Source: Rhodocyclaceae bacterium | Lineage (GTDB): Bacteria > Pseudomonadota > Gammaproteobacteria > Burkholderiales > Rhodocyclaceae | Reading direction: 5' to 3' | NCBI GenBank assembly: GCA_023230455.1 | Contig: JALNXH010000001.1 | Location: forward strand, 186,001 to 250,000 | Length of the DNA: 64,000 bases | Part shown: one piece after another, positions 43,436 through 51,947 of the stretch | Numbering within the stretch: position 1 is the stretch's first letter | Layout of the letters: each line of letters starts with the position of its first letter | Notes under the pieces: generated by a model | The model's input: only the letters and a program-made list of their open reading frames with translations | What the model was told of the DNA's origin: nothing | The model's database searches: none | Program-made: the position numbers and the translations under genes

Positions 43436-44287
43436 ATGATTTCATGCATGATCGACACTCCTTTCGAAAGCAGTGAATCCTGGGTCGCCTACCTGAGCGC
43501 CGCCGAAATCCCGGTGCTGCGCCATACGGCTGAGGCATTGAACGGGGTCCGCGAACAAGCTGAGACGGCCAACGGCCGGGTACTGTCTGCATTGATACTG
43601 AAGGACCCGCTGATGACGTTGCGTGTCCTCAATTTCATCGAGTCTCGCCGCCGCCTGCGGCAATCTACCGATATCACCACAATTGAGCGCGCATTAATGA
43701 TGGCCGGCATCGGACCATTTTTTGACGAAATCGATGGCGCCCCGCTTATCGAAGATACGCTCAAGAACCATCCGCAGGCATTGCTGGGCTTGCTCAAAGT
43801 CATCGGACGAGCGCGCCGTGCGTCACACTGGGCGCGTGAATGGGCCGTATTTAGGCACGACCTGGACGTCGATGAAATCACCGTGGCTACACTTTTACGC
43901 TACGACGCCGAGATGCTAATGTGGTGCTTCGCCCCCACGCTGGCGCTCAAAGTGAAACATGCGCAGGAAGCCGACCGCACGCTGCGGACGTCCATTGCGC
44001 AAAAGGACGTTTACGGCCTCACGCTCAACGAGCTGGGCTTAGCGCTCGCCCATGCGTGGCATCTCCCACAACTCATCACCACCCTGCTCGACCCAAGTCA
44101 GGCCAACGATCCGCGCGTACGGAATGTCGCGCTGGCGTGCGATCTTGCCCGTCACTCCGCCAACGGCTGGAACGATGCCGCATTGCCGGACGATTACACG
44201 GCGATCTGCGAACTACTGCATATCAATCAGGAAACCTTGATGCGCAAATTAGGCCTAGATGCCCAAGGCCAGCCAATAAAAACCTAA
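43436..44287 (+). CDS. HDOD-domain signalling protein
   Basis: A 283-residue protein with one HDOD domain over about residues 18-220: EIPVLRHTAEALNGVREQ, ALILKDPLMTLRVLNFIESR and TIERALMMAGIGPFF match the family, and NELGLALAHAWHLPQLITTLL corresponds to the later helix. HDOD proteins are degenerate HD-domain relatives lacking the metal HD pair and act in signalling, often with c-di-GMP or chemotaxis circuits. No GGDEF or EAL domain is fused here. The start may be the ATG at 43436 or 43448. Hairpins overlap the ribosome-binding region. A tRNA-Arg follows after 30 bases. Confidence 0.82.
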   Translation: MISCMIDTPFESSESWVAYLSAAEIPVLRHTAEALNGVREQAETANGRVLSALILKDPLMTLRVLNFIESRRRLRQSTDITTIERALMMAGIGPFFDEIDGAPLIEDTLKNHPQALLGLLKVIGRARRASHWAREWAVFRHDLDVDEITVATLLRYDAEMLMWCFAPTLALKVKHAQEADRTLRTSIAQKDVYGLTLNELGLALAHAWHLPQLITTLLDPSQANDPRVRNVALACDLARHSANGWNDAALPDDYTAICELLHINQETLMRKLGLDAQGQPIKT

Positions 44288-44317
44288 GCGGCAAAGGCTA
44301 CAATACCACCCCGCGCG

Positions 44318-44393
44318 GCCCCGGTAGCTCAGTGGATAGAGCAACCCCCTCCTAAGGGGTAGGTCGGACGTTCGATTCGTCTTCGGGGCGCCA
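44318..44393 (+). tRNA. tRNA-Arg, anticodon CCT
   Basis: A 76-base tRNA: acceptor GCCCCGG pairs with TCGGGGC (one G-T pair), D arm GCTC/GAGC, anticodon arm ACCCC-CTCCTAA-GGGGT with anticodon CCT, T arm with GTTCGATTC, encoded CCA. No integrase gene is near. Confidence 0.95.
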
Positions 44394-44436
44394 CTACCAC
44401 CACTATTGATCGAAGGATCGATAAGAAGCTCGGCCT

Positions 44437-45114
44437 ATGCCCGTCAAAGTTATCGTGTGGGATCTCCCCGTCCGCGTGTTTCACTGGGGACTGGCGGTTT
44501 CAGTACTGACAGCACTGATCACCGGCCTGATCGGCGGCGACGCAATGGATCTTCACATGCAGGTTGGCTACGTGATCGTTGTACTCGTGGCCTTTCGCCT
44601 GCTATGGGGCTTCCTAGGCTCGACCTACGCCAGATTCGACAGCTTTTTTTTCAACATTCCGGCCACACTGGATTACTGCAAAAAGAGTTGGCGCGGCGAG
44701 TCCCCACGTTTGCTCGGGCACACCCCGCTGGCGGGTTGGATGATCGCGCTGATGCTTATAGCGCTGGCCGTGCAGACGGCCAGCGGGCTCTATGCCAACG
44801 ACGACATCATGGCCGAAGGGCCGCTATACACTTTGGTCAGCAAGCAAACCAGCGACTTGTTGACCTATATCCACAAGCTTAATTTCCGGCTCATCATCGT
44901 CCTCGCGGTAGGTCACGTAACAACCATTGTCGGCTACCACCTAATTTGGAAGCGGAACAATCTGATCTGGCCGATGTTTACAGGCCGCAAGACGGTAGCA
45001 AGGGATCGGGTGCCGACAAACCACCATATTTCTCCTTACCGCACCAATCTTTCCGCTCTAGCGCTCCTCATCCTTGTGGCAGTAGCCTTCTACATGATCG
45101 TCGCACCGCAATAA
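44437..45114 (+). CDS. Cytochrome b561-domain membrane protein
   Basis: A 225-residue membrane protein with about four main helices plus a C-terminal anchor, of the Ni/Fe-hydrogenase b-type/cytochrome b561 family. The start VIVWDLPVRVFHWGLAVSV holds the first heme His; later candidates are in LGHTPLAGWMI, YIHKLNFRLIIVLAVGHV and VGYHLIW. The end of the heme domain, NLIWPMFTGRK, is typical. These proteins pass electrons between quinol and periplasmic c-type cytochromes. Its neighbours, cytochrome c' and a diheme cytochrome c, fit such a role, but the partner is not proven. Confidence 0.9.
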   Translation: MPVKVIVWDLPVRVFHWGLAVSVLTALITGLIGGDAMDLHMQVGYVIVVLVAFRLLWGFLGSTYARFDSFFFNIPATLDYCKKSWRGESPRLLGHTPLAGWMIALMLIALAVQTASGLYANDDIMAEGPLYTLVSKQTSDLLTYIHKLNFRLIIVLAVGHVTTIVGYHLIWKRNNLIWPMFTGRKTVARDRVPTNHHISPYRTNLSALALLILVAVAFYMIVAPQ

Positions 45115-45130
45115 TTTCGCCTGGCCGCCA

Positions 45131-45610
45131 TCAGAACGGGCTGCTCGACTTGAAATCGTCGTGACAACTCTTGCATACCTTGTTCACCTCACGCAGCTGT
45201 GCTTTTAAAGCCGCCGCATCGCCGGACTTAGCACGTTCGCGTAGCTTCACAGTTTCTGTAGAAAATTTTTCGCCGAGCACCTTGAACCGTCCCCAATCGG
45301 TCCAAATATCCGCTTTCGCCTTGGTTTCCCCTTCAGAAGAACCCGGCACAAAACCTTCAAGCGACAATCGGCCGAGCATTTCCACAGCAGTCGCATTGTT
45401 TAGAACCTCGTCTCTATTGAAGGCTTGTGGATTTTTTAATGCCGATGAGATTTTATCGGCATGCCACTTGAGCATGGTCATAACCGCCTTCCGGTAACGA
45501 ATATGCTCCTCGAACTTCGATATTTCGGCAGACGCCATAAGCGGGACGGCCAGAAATAAGAGTCCCGCCACGCCAATGGCTGATTTTCTCAGGTGATGTT
45601 TGATCGTCAT
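45131..45610 (-). CDS. Cytochrome c'
   Basis: A 159-residue precursor with a Sec signal (about 1-28, ending ASA-EI) and a four-helix body ending in the heme motif CKSCHDDF about ten residues from the C-terminus, the layout of cytochrome c'. These periplasmic proteins bind NO and CO and may protect against nitrosative stress. A strict c' has no distal Met ligand. GGAG precedes the ATG at 45610. It is convergent with the b561-type gene and divergent from the diheme cytochrome gene. Confidence 0.93.
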   Translation of the reverse strand: MTIKHHLRKSAIGVAGLLFLAVPLMASAEISKFEEHIRYRKAVMTMLKWHADKISSALKNPQAFNRDEVLNNATAVEMLGRLSLEGFVPGSSEGETKAKADIWTDWGRFKVLGEKFSTETVKLRERAKSGDAAALKAQLREVNKVCKSCHDDFKSSSPF

Positions 45611-45747
45611 GATTTTCTCCACTATGCCCGCCAGCCATAAAAAAAGCAGTCGCATTGTGCCGAACAACGCAACAACGATAACTGAGTAAAATCAAACGTC
45701 GCTTTACTTTCCCTCCGCGCAAAACGCGCATTGCACTGAGATAGCCG

Positions 45748-46317
45748 ATGGACCTCCGCCTGATCCTTGTAAGCCTCGCACTATTCACTGCCGCACCGGC
45801 CTCGGCAGCGCCGACCCTGCCGGCAGCGGCAGCGGCATGCGCCGAATGCCACGGATCAAACGGCGTAGCAGCGACACCTGGAACGCCACACATCAACGGT
45901 CAGCTTCAGACGTACCTTACCGACACGATGGAAGCGTTCAAATCGGCAAGCCGCCCAACCGAGGTAGCCCAACACACCAGCATAGCCCTCACGGAAAAAG
46001 ATCTTGCCGCAACGGCCAAGTTCTACGCCGCACAGAAAAAAGCCCAGCGCCCAGCTCAAGTTACCGACCCGACCAGAGTAAGTGCAGCCACCAAGGTCTA
46101 TCAGCAACGCTGTGAAAAGTGTCATGTTGACAGTGGCAGAGACTCCGACCACGATGCGCCGCTGATAGCCGGGCAGGCGCTCGACTATCTACTGCAACAA
46201 ACATCCGCCTATATCTCCGGAAAGCGCAAATTTCCTTTCATGATGGACGATGCCTACCGCGGCCTCAGTCAGGAAGATCTGTTAAGCGTTTCACACTATT
46301 TTGCCGCTCAGCGCTAG
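45748..46317 (+). CDS. Diheme c-type cytochrome (c4-like)
   Basis: A 189-residue precursor with a Sec signal (1-20, ending ASA-AP) and two cytochrome c domains, each with one heme motif: C31-AE-C34-H35 and C122-EK-C125-H126. Sixth-ligand candidates are the Met residues in TMEAF and FMMDDAY. The tandem fold resembles cytochrome c4, a periplasmic carrier to terminal oxidases. It overlaps the end of the convergent gabD-like gene by four bases. Confidence 0.9.
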   Translation: MDLRLILVSLALFTAAPASAAPTLPAAAAACAECHGSNGVAATPGTPHINGQLQTYLTDTMEAFKSASRPTEVAQHTSIALTEKDLAATAKFYAAQKKAQRPAQVTDPTRVSAATKVYQQRCEKCHVDSGRDSDHDAPLIAGQALDYLLQQTSAYISGKRKFPFMMDDAYRGLSQEDLLSVSHYFAAQR

Positions 46318-47777
46318 CCGGCGATATTCAGATACTTCGTTTGCAAGTATTCCTGAAGACCATATTTGGATCCTTCGCGCCCCGTACCGGACTGTTTGAT
46401 GCCTCCGAAAGGCGCCACTTCAGTTGAGATTGTGCCGGTATTGATACCTATCATGCCGTATTCCAGCGCCGCGGCCACACGCATGACGCGCCCAAGGTCG
46501 CGGGTATAAAAATACGCCGCCAGCCCATATTCGGTGTCGTTGGCCAGCCGCACGACTTCATCCTCGCTATGGAAACGCTGAAGTGTTGCCACCGGGCCGA
46601 AGATTTCCTCGCGCGAAATGCTCATCGCCGACGTAACGCCGGTTAACACGGTCGGCTCGAAAAAGGTCCGACCCAGAACGTGCCGCTTCCCACCGCAGAG
46701 AATCCGTGCGCCCTGTTCTACTGCCTCGGCAAGCAACCGCTCGACTCTAAGCAAAGCGGCCTCGTCGATCAGCGGCCCCTGTTCCACCCCCTCTTCAAGG
46801 CCGTTACCCACCCTGAGCGCGCTCACCGCCGCCACCAATTGCTGCGAAAACGCATCGAAGATGCTTGCGTGGACGAGCAGTCGATTGGCACAAATGCAGG
46901 TCTGTCCGGCATTGCGATATTTTGAAACGATTGCGCCGGCAACTGCCGCCTCGATGTCGGCATCCTCAAAAATGAGGAACGGAGCGTTGCCGCCCAATTC
47001 CAAAGAGATTTTCTTTACCGACGGAGCACATTGCGCCATCAATCGTCGCCCGACCGGTGTCGAGCCTGTAAAGCTCAACTTGCGTACCTGCGGGTTGGAC
47101 GTCAGCTCGCCACCGATGGCCTCGGCATCGCCGGTGACTAGATTCAGCACTCCAGCCGGGATTCCCGCCTGATGGGCCAGCTCAGCCAGTGCGAGCGCCG
47201 TCAGCGGTGTCTGTAGCGCCGGCTTGACAACCATGGTGCATCCCGCCGCCAGTGCCGGAGCGACTTTACGAGTAATCATTGCCGCAGGGAAATTCCATGG
47301 CGTTATTGCGGCGCAAACGCCGACCGGTTCCTGCAATACCATAATCCGGCGGTCGGCGAACGGGGATGGGATTACGTCGCCATAGGCACGTTTCGCCTCC
47401 TCGGCGAACCATTCCACGAAAGATGCGGCGTATGCGATCTCCCCTTTGGCTTCGGTGAGCGGTTTGCCCTGCTCGGCGGTCATGATTCGCCCCAGATCGT
47501 CGCTATTGGCCACCATCAGATCGAACCAACAGCGCAAGAGCTGCGCACGTGCGGCAGCTGTTTTTGAACGCCATCCCGGCAAAGCCAGGGCTGCGGCAGC
47601 AATCGCCTGCCGCGCTTCGTCACTACCGCAGTACGGCACCATTGCCACTACTGCACCGCTGGCAGGGTTGACGACCGCGTGACGCGCCCCGCTTATTGCA
47701 TCGCCCCATTGCCCGTCAATATAACTGGCTGTCTTAAGCAACGAAGGCTGCCGCAGTTGCAAGGTACTATCGCTCAT
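46314..47777 (-). CDS. gabD: NAD(P)-dependent succinate-semialdehyde dehydrogenase family protein
   Basis: Aldehyde dehydrogenase, 487 residues, closest by motif to GabD, which oxidises succinate semialdehyde to succinate in GABA breakdown. Seen: WNFPAAMITRKVAPALAAG, nucleotide motif FTGSTPVGRRL, general base Glu260 in ELGGNAPF, nucleophile Cys294 in NAGQTCICANR, and the C-terminal PFGGIKQSGTGREGSKYGL with QEYLQTKYL. The usual KPAExTP is KPALQTP here. There is no gabT or transporter nearby, so the substrate is assigned by similarity only. ATG at 47777 with GAGGG upstream; divergent from the coiled-coil gene (97 bases between). Confidence 0.88.
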   Translation of the reverse strand: MSDSTLQLRQPSLLKTASYIDGQWGDAISGARHAVVNPASGAVVAMVPYCGSDEARQAIAAAALALPGWRSKTAAARAQLLRCWFDLMVANSDDLGRIMTAEQGKPLTEAKGEIAYAASFVEWFAEEAKRAYGDVIPSPFADRRIMVLQEPVGVCAAITPWNFPAAMITRKVAPALAAGCTMVVKPALQTPLTALALAELAHQAGIPAGVLNLVTGDAEAIGGELTSNPQVRKLSFTGSTPVGRRLMAQCAPSVKKISLELGGNAPFLIFEDADIEAAVAGAIVSKYRNAGQTCICANRLLVHASIFDAFSQQLVAAVSALRVGNGLEEGVEQGPLIDEAALLRVERLLAEAVEQGARILCGGKRHVLGRTFFEPTVLTGVTSAMSISREEIFGPVATLQRFHSEDEVVRLANDTEYGLAAYFYTRDLGRVMRVAAALEYGMIGINTGTISTEVAPFGGIKQSGTGREGSKYGLQEYLQTKYLNIAG

Positions 47778-47874
47778 TGATATGCCCTCTGACCGATCGG
47801 CGCAAACAGGGCGCCGATTCATTGCTAAGATTCGCTGCGCCCTACCGGGCGCAGCCAAGGGAGAACAATTTATC

Positions 47875-48426
47875 GTGACGACGGAGGAATCGGCAACTCC
47901 GGAACAGGAAATTGCGCTATTGCAAGCCGAAGTGCGCGATCTCAAGCGCACCGTAGCCGCATTGCGCGAGGCGATGGAGCAGACCCGCAACGAAAGTGAA
48001 GCATCGGTAAGGCAGGCGATATCCAGCGCCAGTGGAGAGATTGCGCAACTCAAGATCACTGTCGGCGCGCTGCGTGACGAATTGGAGCGCGCACGCATCG
48101 AGCACCAGAGCGCCGTGCAACAGGAGCGGGTCACCGCCAGCCAGGAAATGGCTCAGCTGAAAGCTACCGCAGGACATCTGCGCGAAGAACTTGAACGCCA
48201 GCGCCTGGAAAAAGAGGCCGATTTGCGCCATGCCCACACCGGAGCGCAGGCCGAGATGGGTCAATTGCACGCCACGATCACTTCCTTACGCGAAACGCTG
48301 GAACTGGCAAAGATCGACCGAGACAATGCCGTACGGCAAGAACGCACCCTGCTTCTCGACGAAGCGGCGCAGCTTCAGCATACGATTCGGGAACTGCGCG
48401 ACCGCCTGGAACAAAAAGCTCTGTAG
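47875..48426 (+). CDS. Coiled-coil protein made of 36-residue repeats
   Basis: I do not recognise a family. The 183-residue protein is almost entirely predicted coiled coil, with no signal peptide, membrane segment or cysteine. Residues 21-164 are four exact-length 36-residue repeats (unit pattern xQLKxTxxxLRxELExxR at the start of each), and 165-183 is half a unit. The GTG at 47875 has GGGAG about ten bases upstream; the open frame extends back to 47782 without family support. Stop is ten bases before the GAF-PAS-cyclase ATG, with the cyclase Shine-Dalgarno (AGGAG) overlapping the stop, so the two are surely cotranscribed. It may scaffold or multimerise the cyclase. Confidence 0.8.
   Translation: MTTEESATPEQEIALLQAEVRDLKRTVAALREAMEQTRNESEASVRQAISSASGEIAQLKITVGALRDELERARIEHQSAVQQERVTASQEMAQLKATAGHLREELERQRLEKEADLRHAHTGAQAEMGQLHATITSLRETLELAKIDRDNAVRQERTLLLDEAAQLQHTIRELRDRLEQKAL
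47935..48366 (+). repeat. Four tandem 108-base units in the coiled-coil gene
   Basis: The four units encode 36 residues each (47935-48042, 48043-48150, 48151-48258, 48259-48366) and a half unit follows. Protein similarity is clear (AQLKITVGALRDELE, AQLKATAGHLREELE, GQLHATITSLRETLE), while the DNA has diverged, so the duplication is old and the period is maintained. Confidence 0.85.
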
Positions 48427-48436
48427 GAGCCGCCCC

Positions 48437-50743
48437 ATGACCGACATCGAGTCACCCAAACCAAAACGAAACAACGCCGACAAAAGAGCCGATCCCGGAG
48501 CGGCGCAGCGCAAGCGCTTGCGCCATGCCGAATTGCTGTTGGAAATCACCCGCCGCATGGCCGGGTTCGACACCCTCGACGATGTGCTGCGCTCACTGGT
48601 GGAAATGACCACAGCCGAACTGAATGCGGAGCGCGGTTCTCTATTTCTCAACGATCCCGACACCAACGAATTGTATTCACGCGTCGCCCAGGGAAACGTG
48701 CAACGCGAAATTCGCCTGCTCAACAACAGCGGCATTGCAGGCTACGTGTTCACTACGGGCGAGGCGCTCATCATCCACGACGCCTATTCCGACTCGCGTT
48801 TCAACCGTTCGATCGACGAGCAGACCGGCTTTACCACCCGCAACATACTCTGCGTACCGATACGGACGGTGAAAGGAGAAGTCGTCGGCGTCGCGCAAAC
48901 CCTCAACAAGAGGACCGGACGGTTCTCTCGGCACGATCTGCATTTGCTAGAGGCAATGACCAGTCAGGGCACCTTAGCTTTGCAGAGCGCCCAGTTCATT
49001 GAGCGCATGAAAACCATCCGCCGCCAGGAAATGGAGTTCATCGACGTGGTTTCGGAAGTCACCGCCGATATCAAACTCGGATCGCTACTGCAAAAAGTGA
49101 TGGGTGAGGCTACACGCCTGCTTAATGCAGAGCGCTCGACGCTGTTCCTCAACGACGACAAAACCCAGGAATTGTGGTCCGAAGTGGGACAAGGTCTGGA
49201 ATCGATGCAGATACGCCTGCCCAACCATGCGGGCATTGCCGGCGCCGTATTTTCCTCCGGGAAATCGATCAACATTCCTTACGCATATGCTGATCTGCGC
49301 TTTAACCCGGCAGTCGACAAGCGCACGGGCTATTTCACCCGTTCCATTCTCTGCGTTCCCATCGTCAACAAGAACGGCAGGACCATCGGCGTCACGCAGG
49401 TACTTAACAAACGCGGTGGACCTTTCACCAACGAAGACGAATCCCGCCTCCGCGCATTCACTGCGCAGATTTCCATTGCACTGGAAAACGCCAAGCTGTT
49501 CGCTGACGTGCAGAACATGAAGAACTACAACGAGGCGATGCTTGAATCGATGTCCAATGGGGTCATCACGCTGGACGACGCAGAGCGTATCGTTACTTGC
49601 AATGCCGCGGGGCAACGCATCCTACGCTCGCATTTCGCCCAACTGTTCAATCGACCCGCTGCCGAATTCTTTGCCGGAGCCAACGCCTGGATACTTGAAA
49701 AACTAGCGCGGGTCACGGCTACGCATGCGCCGGAACTAACTATGGACGCGGAGCTCCTGGTAGGCGAAGAGAAACTTTCAGTTAATCTAACGGCACTGCC
49801 GCTCCACTCGACGGAAAAGAAACGCATCGGCTCAATGCTGATGATCGAGGACATTTCCAATGAGAAACGGCTCAAGTCCACCATGTCGCGCTACATGGAT
49901 CCGGGTATTGCCGACAAGCTGGTTGCCAGTGGCGCCGAAGTGCTCGGCGGACAAAGCGTAAACGCCACTGTGCTGTTCTCCGACGTTCGTAGTTTCACTA
50001 CAATCACCGAACAGCTCGGAGCCCAGGGTACGGTGGCGCTGCTCAATGAATATTTCACGCTGATGGTTGAATGCATCCAGCGCGAAGAGGGAATGCTCGA
50101 TAAGTTCATCGGCGACGCCATCATGGCGGCTTTCGGAATCCCGGTGGGGCACGAGGACGACGCCGATCGCGCCGTACGAGCGGCCATCGCCATGATGCGC
50201 GAGTTGCGCGCATGGAACCGCCAGCGAGTCACAGAAGGCAAGCTGCCCGTCGACATCGGCATAGGCCTCAACACGGATACCGTCGTTTCCGGCAATATCG
50301 GATCGAAGAAACGGATGGATTTCACCATCATCGGCGACGGCGTCAATCTCGCCGCACGGCTGGAGTCAGCCTGCAAGCAATATGGCGCACACATCCTGAT
50401 CAGCGAATTCACCTACAAGCAACTGCGGGGGACCTACTTCAATCGCGAACTCGACATCGTCGTCGTCAAAGGCAAGACCCAGCCGGTGGCCATCTACGAG
50501 GTGCTCGACTATCACGACGAGGAAAGTTATCCGAACCTAATCGACGCGCTGCAACACTTCAAGGCCGGTTTGGTCAAGTACCGCCAAGGAAAGTGGGGCG
50601 ACGCCATCTCCGCCTTCGAAGCGGTCATAGCGATGAATCCGCAAGACAAGGCCGCCATCCTGTACATCGAGCGCTGCCGTTATCTGGAGGAACATTCCCC
50701 CGGTACCGACTGGAACGGTGTCTGGGTAATGGAAAGCAAGTAG
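48437..50743 (+). CDS. GAF-GAF-PAS-adenylate cyclase with C-terminal TPR-like tail
   Basis: A 768-residue soluble signalling enzyme. Order: GAF 1 (about 47-187), GAF 2 (205-357), PAS (362-480), class III cyclase domain (505-690) and a TPR-like helical tail (700-752). Catalytic residues are complete: metal Asp516 (FSDVRSF) and Asp560 (FIGDAIMAAFG), adenine-selecting Lys556 and Asp628 (MDFTIIGDGVN), Asn637 and Arg641. So the product is predicted to be cAMP, not cGMP. Both GAF domains share NKRxG-xF, typical of cyclase/phosphodiesterase GAFs; the ligand is unknown. ATG at 48437 with AGGAG. No transmembrane segment. It is the second gene of an operon with the coiled-coil protein. Confidence 0.93.
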   Translation: MTDIESPKPKRNNADKRADPGAAQRKRLRHAELLLEITRRMAGFDTLDDVLRSLVEMTTAELNAERGSLFLNDPDTNELYSRVAQGNVQREIRLLNNSGIAGYVFTTGEALIIHDAYSDSRFNRSIDEQTGFTTRNILCVPIRTVKGEVVGVAQTLNKRTGRFSRHDLHLLEAMTSQGTLALQSAQFIERMKTIRRQEMEFIDVVSEVTADIKLGSLLQKVMGEATRLLNAERSTLFLNDDKTQELWSEVGQGLESMQIRLPNHAGIAGAVFSSGKSINIPYAYADLRFNPAVDKRTGYFTRSILCVPIVNKNGRTIGVTQVLNKRGGPFTNEDESRLRAFTAQISIALENAKLFADVQNMKNYNEAMLESMSNGVITLDDAERIVTCNAAGQRILRSHFAQLFNRPAAEFFAGANAWILEKLARVTATHAPELTMDAELLVGEEKLSVNLTALPLHSTEKKRIGSMLMIEDISNEKRLKSTMSRYMDPGIADKLVASGAEVLGGQSVNATVLFSDVRSFTTITEQLGAQGTVALLNEYFTLMVECIQREEGMLDKFIGDAIMAAFGIPVGHEDDADRAVRAAIAMMRELRAWNRQRVTEGKLPVDIGIGLNTDTVVSGNIGSKKRMDFTIIGDGVNLAARLESACKQYGAHILISEFTYKQLRGTYFNRELDIVVVKGKTQPVAIYEVLDYHDEESYPNLIDALQHFKAGLVKYRQGKWGDAISAFEAVIAMNPQDKAAILYIERCRYLEEHSPGTDWNGVWVMESK

Positions 50744-50754
50744 GCGGATCTCCG

Positions 50755-51195
50755 CTACTTGATGCGGGTCAGATGCGAACGACCAGCAGCAGGAGGGGAA
50801 GGTTGCGGCGCATCCGTAGCGTCTTGCTCAATGACTGATGGCGCAGCCGTATCCGGGGCTGGGGGCAGCGGCGGCGCCTCTGAGGATTCGGGCTCGAACG
50901 CCATACCCTGGCCGTTTTCCCGCGCATAGATCGCTACCACCGCACCTACCGGAACCCGCACCGGGAAAGCGCTGCCACCAAAGCGTGCCTGAAAATTGAC
51001 CTCGTCGTTGCCAAGCGACAATTGATGCGTAGCTTCTGTACCGATATTCAGAACAATCTGCCCTTCGCGTATATGTTCGCGAGGAACGCGAGTCGCCGCA
51101 TCCACCTTGACCTGTAGATACGGGGTGAACCCATTGTCAACGCACCATTCATAAATGGCGCGCAGCAGATAAGGTTTGGTCGAAGGAAAGGTCAT
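50755..51195 (-). CDS. sspB: ClpXP protease specificity-enhancing factor SspB
   Basis: Adaptor that delivers ssrA-tagged proteins to ClpXP. The 146-residue protein has the folded domain at 4-105 (KPYLLRAIYEWCVDNGFTPYL, then IVLNIGTEATHQLSLGNDEVNF with substrate-groove residues, then FPVRVPVGAVVAIYARENG) and a Pro/Ala-rich linker. The last residues (HLTRIK) correspond to the ClpX-binding tail, which in E. coli is LRVVK-like. It follows sspA. Confidence 0.95.
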   Translation of the reverse strand: MTFPSTKPYLLRAIYEWCVDNGFTPYLQVKVDAATRVPREHIREGQIVLNIGTEATHQLSLGNDEVNFQARFGGSAFPVRVPVGAVVAIYARENGQGMAFEPESSEAPPLPPAPDTAAPSVIEQDATDAPQPSPPAAGRSHLTRIK

Positions 51196-51251
51196 CTAAT
51201 CGGTTAAATGCGGCCGGAAAGGCTCAGCCCCCGTGACCGCTCGCCTATATA

Positions 51252-51848
51252 TCAGCGACGCATGACCTTTTCAGACGGAGTCAGCGCATCGATGAAGCCC
51301 TGGCGCGAAAAAATGCGCTCGGCGTATTTCATCAACGGCGCCGCCGCCTTGGGCAACTCAATGCCGTAGTGATCAAGACGCCACAACAAAGGAGCGATAG
51401 CCACGTCGAGCATTGAGAAGTCCTCCCCCAACAGATGCTTTTGCTTGGCAAAAATCGGCGCAAGCTCGGACAATCGATCACGCACGTGAGCGCGCGACTT
51501 ATCAGCCGACTTTAGATTTTTCTCCAAGCCATCTATATGGCTGAACAACTCGTACTCCATCGTGAACAACAACTGCCTTGCCTTCGCTCGCGTTTGCGGA
51601 TCGGGCGGCATCAACTGTGGATGCGGGAAGCGCTCGTCGATGTATTCGTTGATGATGTTCGACTCGTAGAGGACGAGGTCTCGATCCACCAGCACCGGAA
51701 CACGGTTGTACGGATTGATGACGGCGATGTCCTCTGGTTTGTTGAAGAGGTCCACATCGATCACCTGGAAGTCCATCTGCTTTTCGTACAGGACGATGCG
51801 ACAGCGATGGCTAAATGGACACGTTGTGCCCGAGTACAGATTCATCAT
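51252..51848 (-). CDS. sspA: Stringent starvation protein A (GST fold)
   Basis: RNA polymerase-associated regulator in starvation and acid stress; it has the glutathione S-transferase fold but not the enzyme activity. The 199-residue protein has the thioredoxin-like N-domain (MNLYSGTTCPFSHRCRIVLYEK, NPYNRVPVLVDRDLVLYES) and an all-helical C-domain with PHPQLMPPDPQTRA and DFSMLDVAIAPLLWRL. Start ATG 51848 or the next ATG at 51845. petC lies 99 bases upstream; order petABC-sspAB is conserved in betaproteobacteria. Confidence 0.95.
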   Translation of the reverse strand: MMNLYSGTTCPFSHRCRIVLYEKQMDFQVIDVDLFNKPEDIAVINPYNRVPVLVDRDLVLYESNIINEYIDERFPHPQLMPPDPQTRAKARQLLFTMEYELFSHIDGLEKNLKSADKSRAHVRDRLSELAPIFAKQKHLLGEDFSMLDVAIAPLLWRLDHYGIELPKAAAPLMKYAERIFSRQGFIDALTPSEKVMRR

Positions 51849-51947
51849 GGTACTCGTACCCCAGGAATAATCGGCATCGCGCACCACTTTGCGGACGAGA
51901 GGTGCGCTCACTTCACGATGCCCCATATGCGTTCGATCAAGCTCAAG

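Noticed and set aside
44318..44393. tRNA-Arg(CCT) as an integration site of a genomic island
   Set aside because: No integrase, no direct repeat of the tRNA 3' end noticed downstream, and flanking genes look native.
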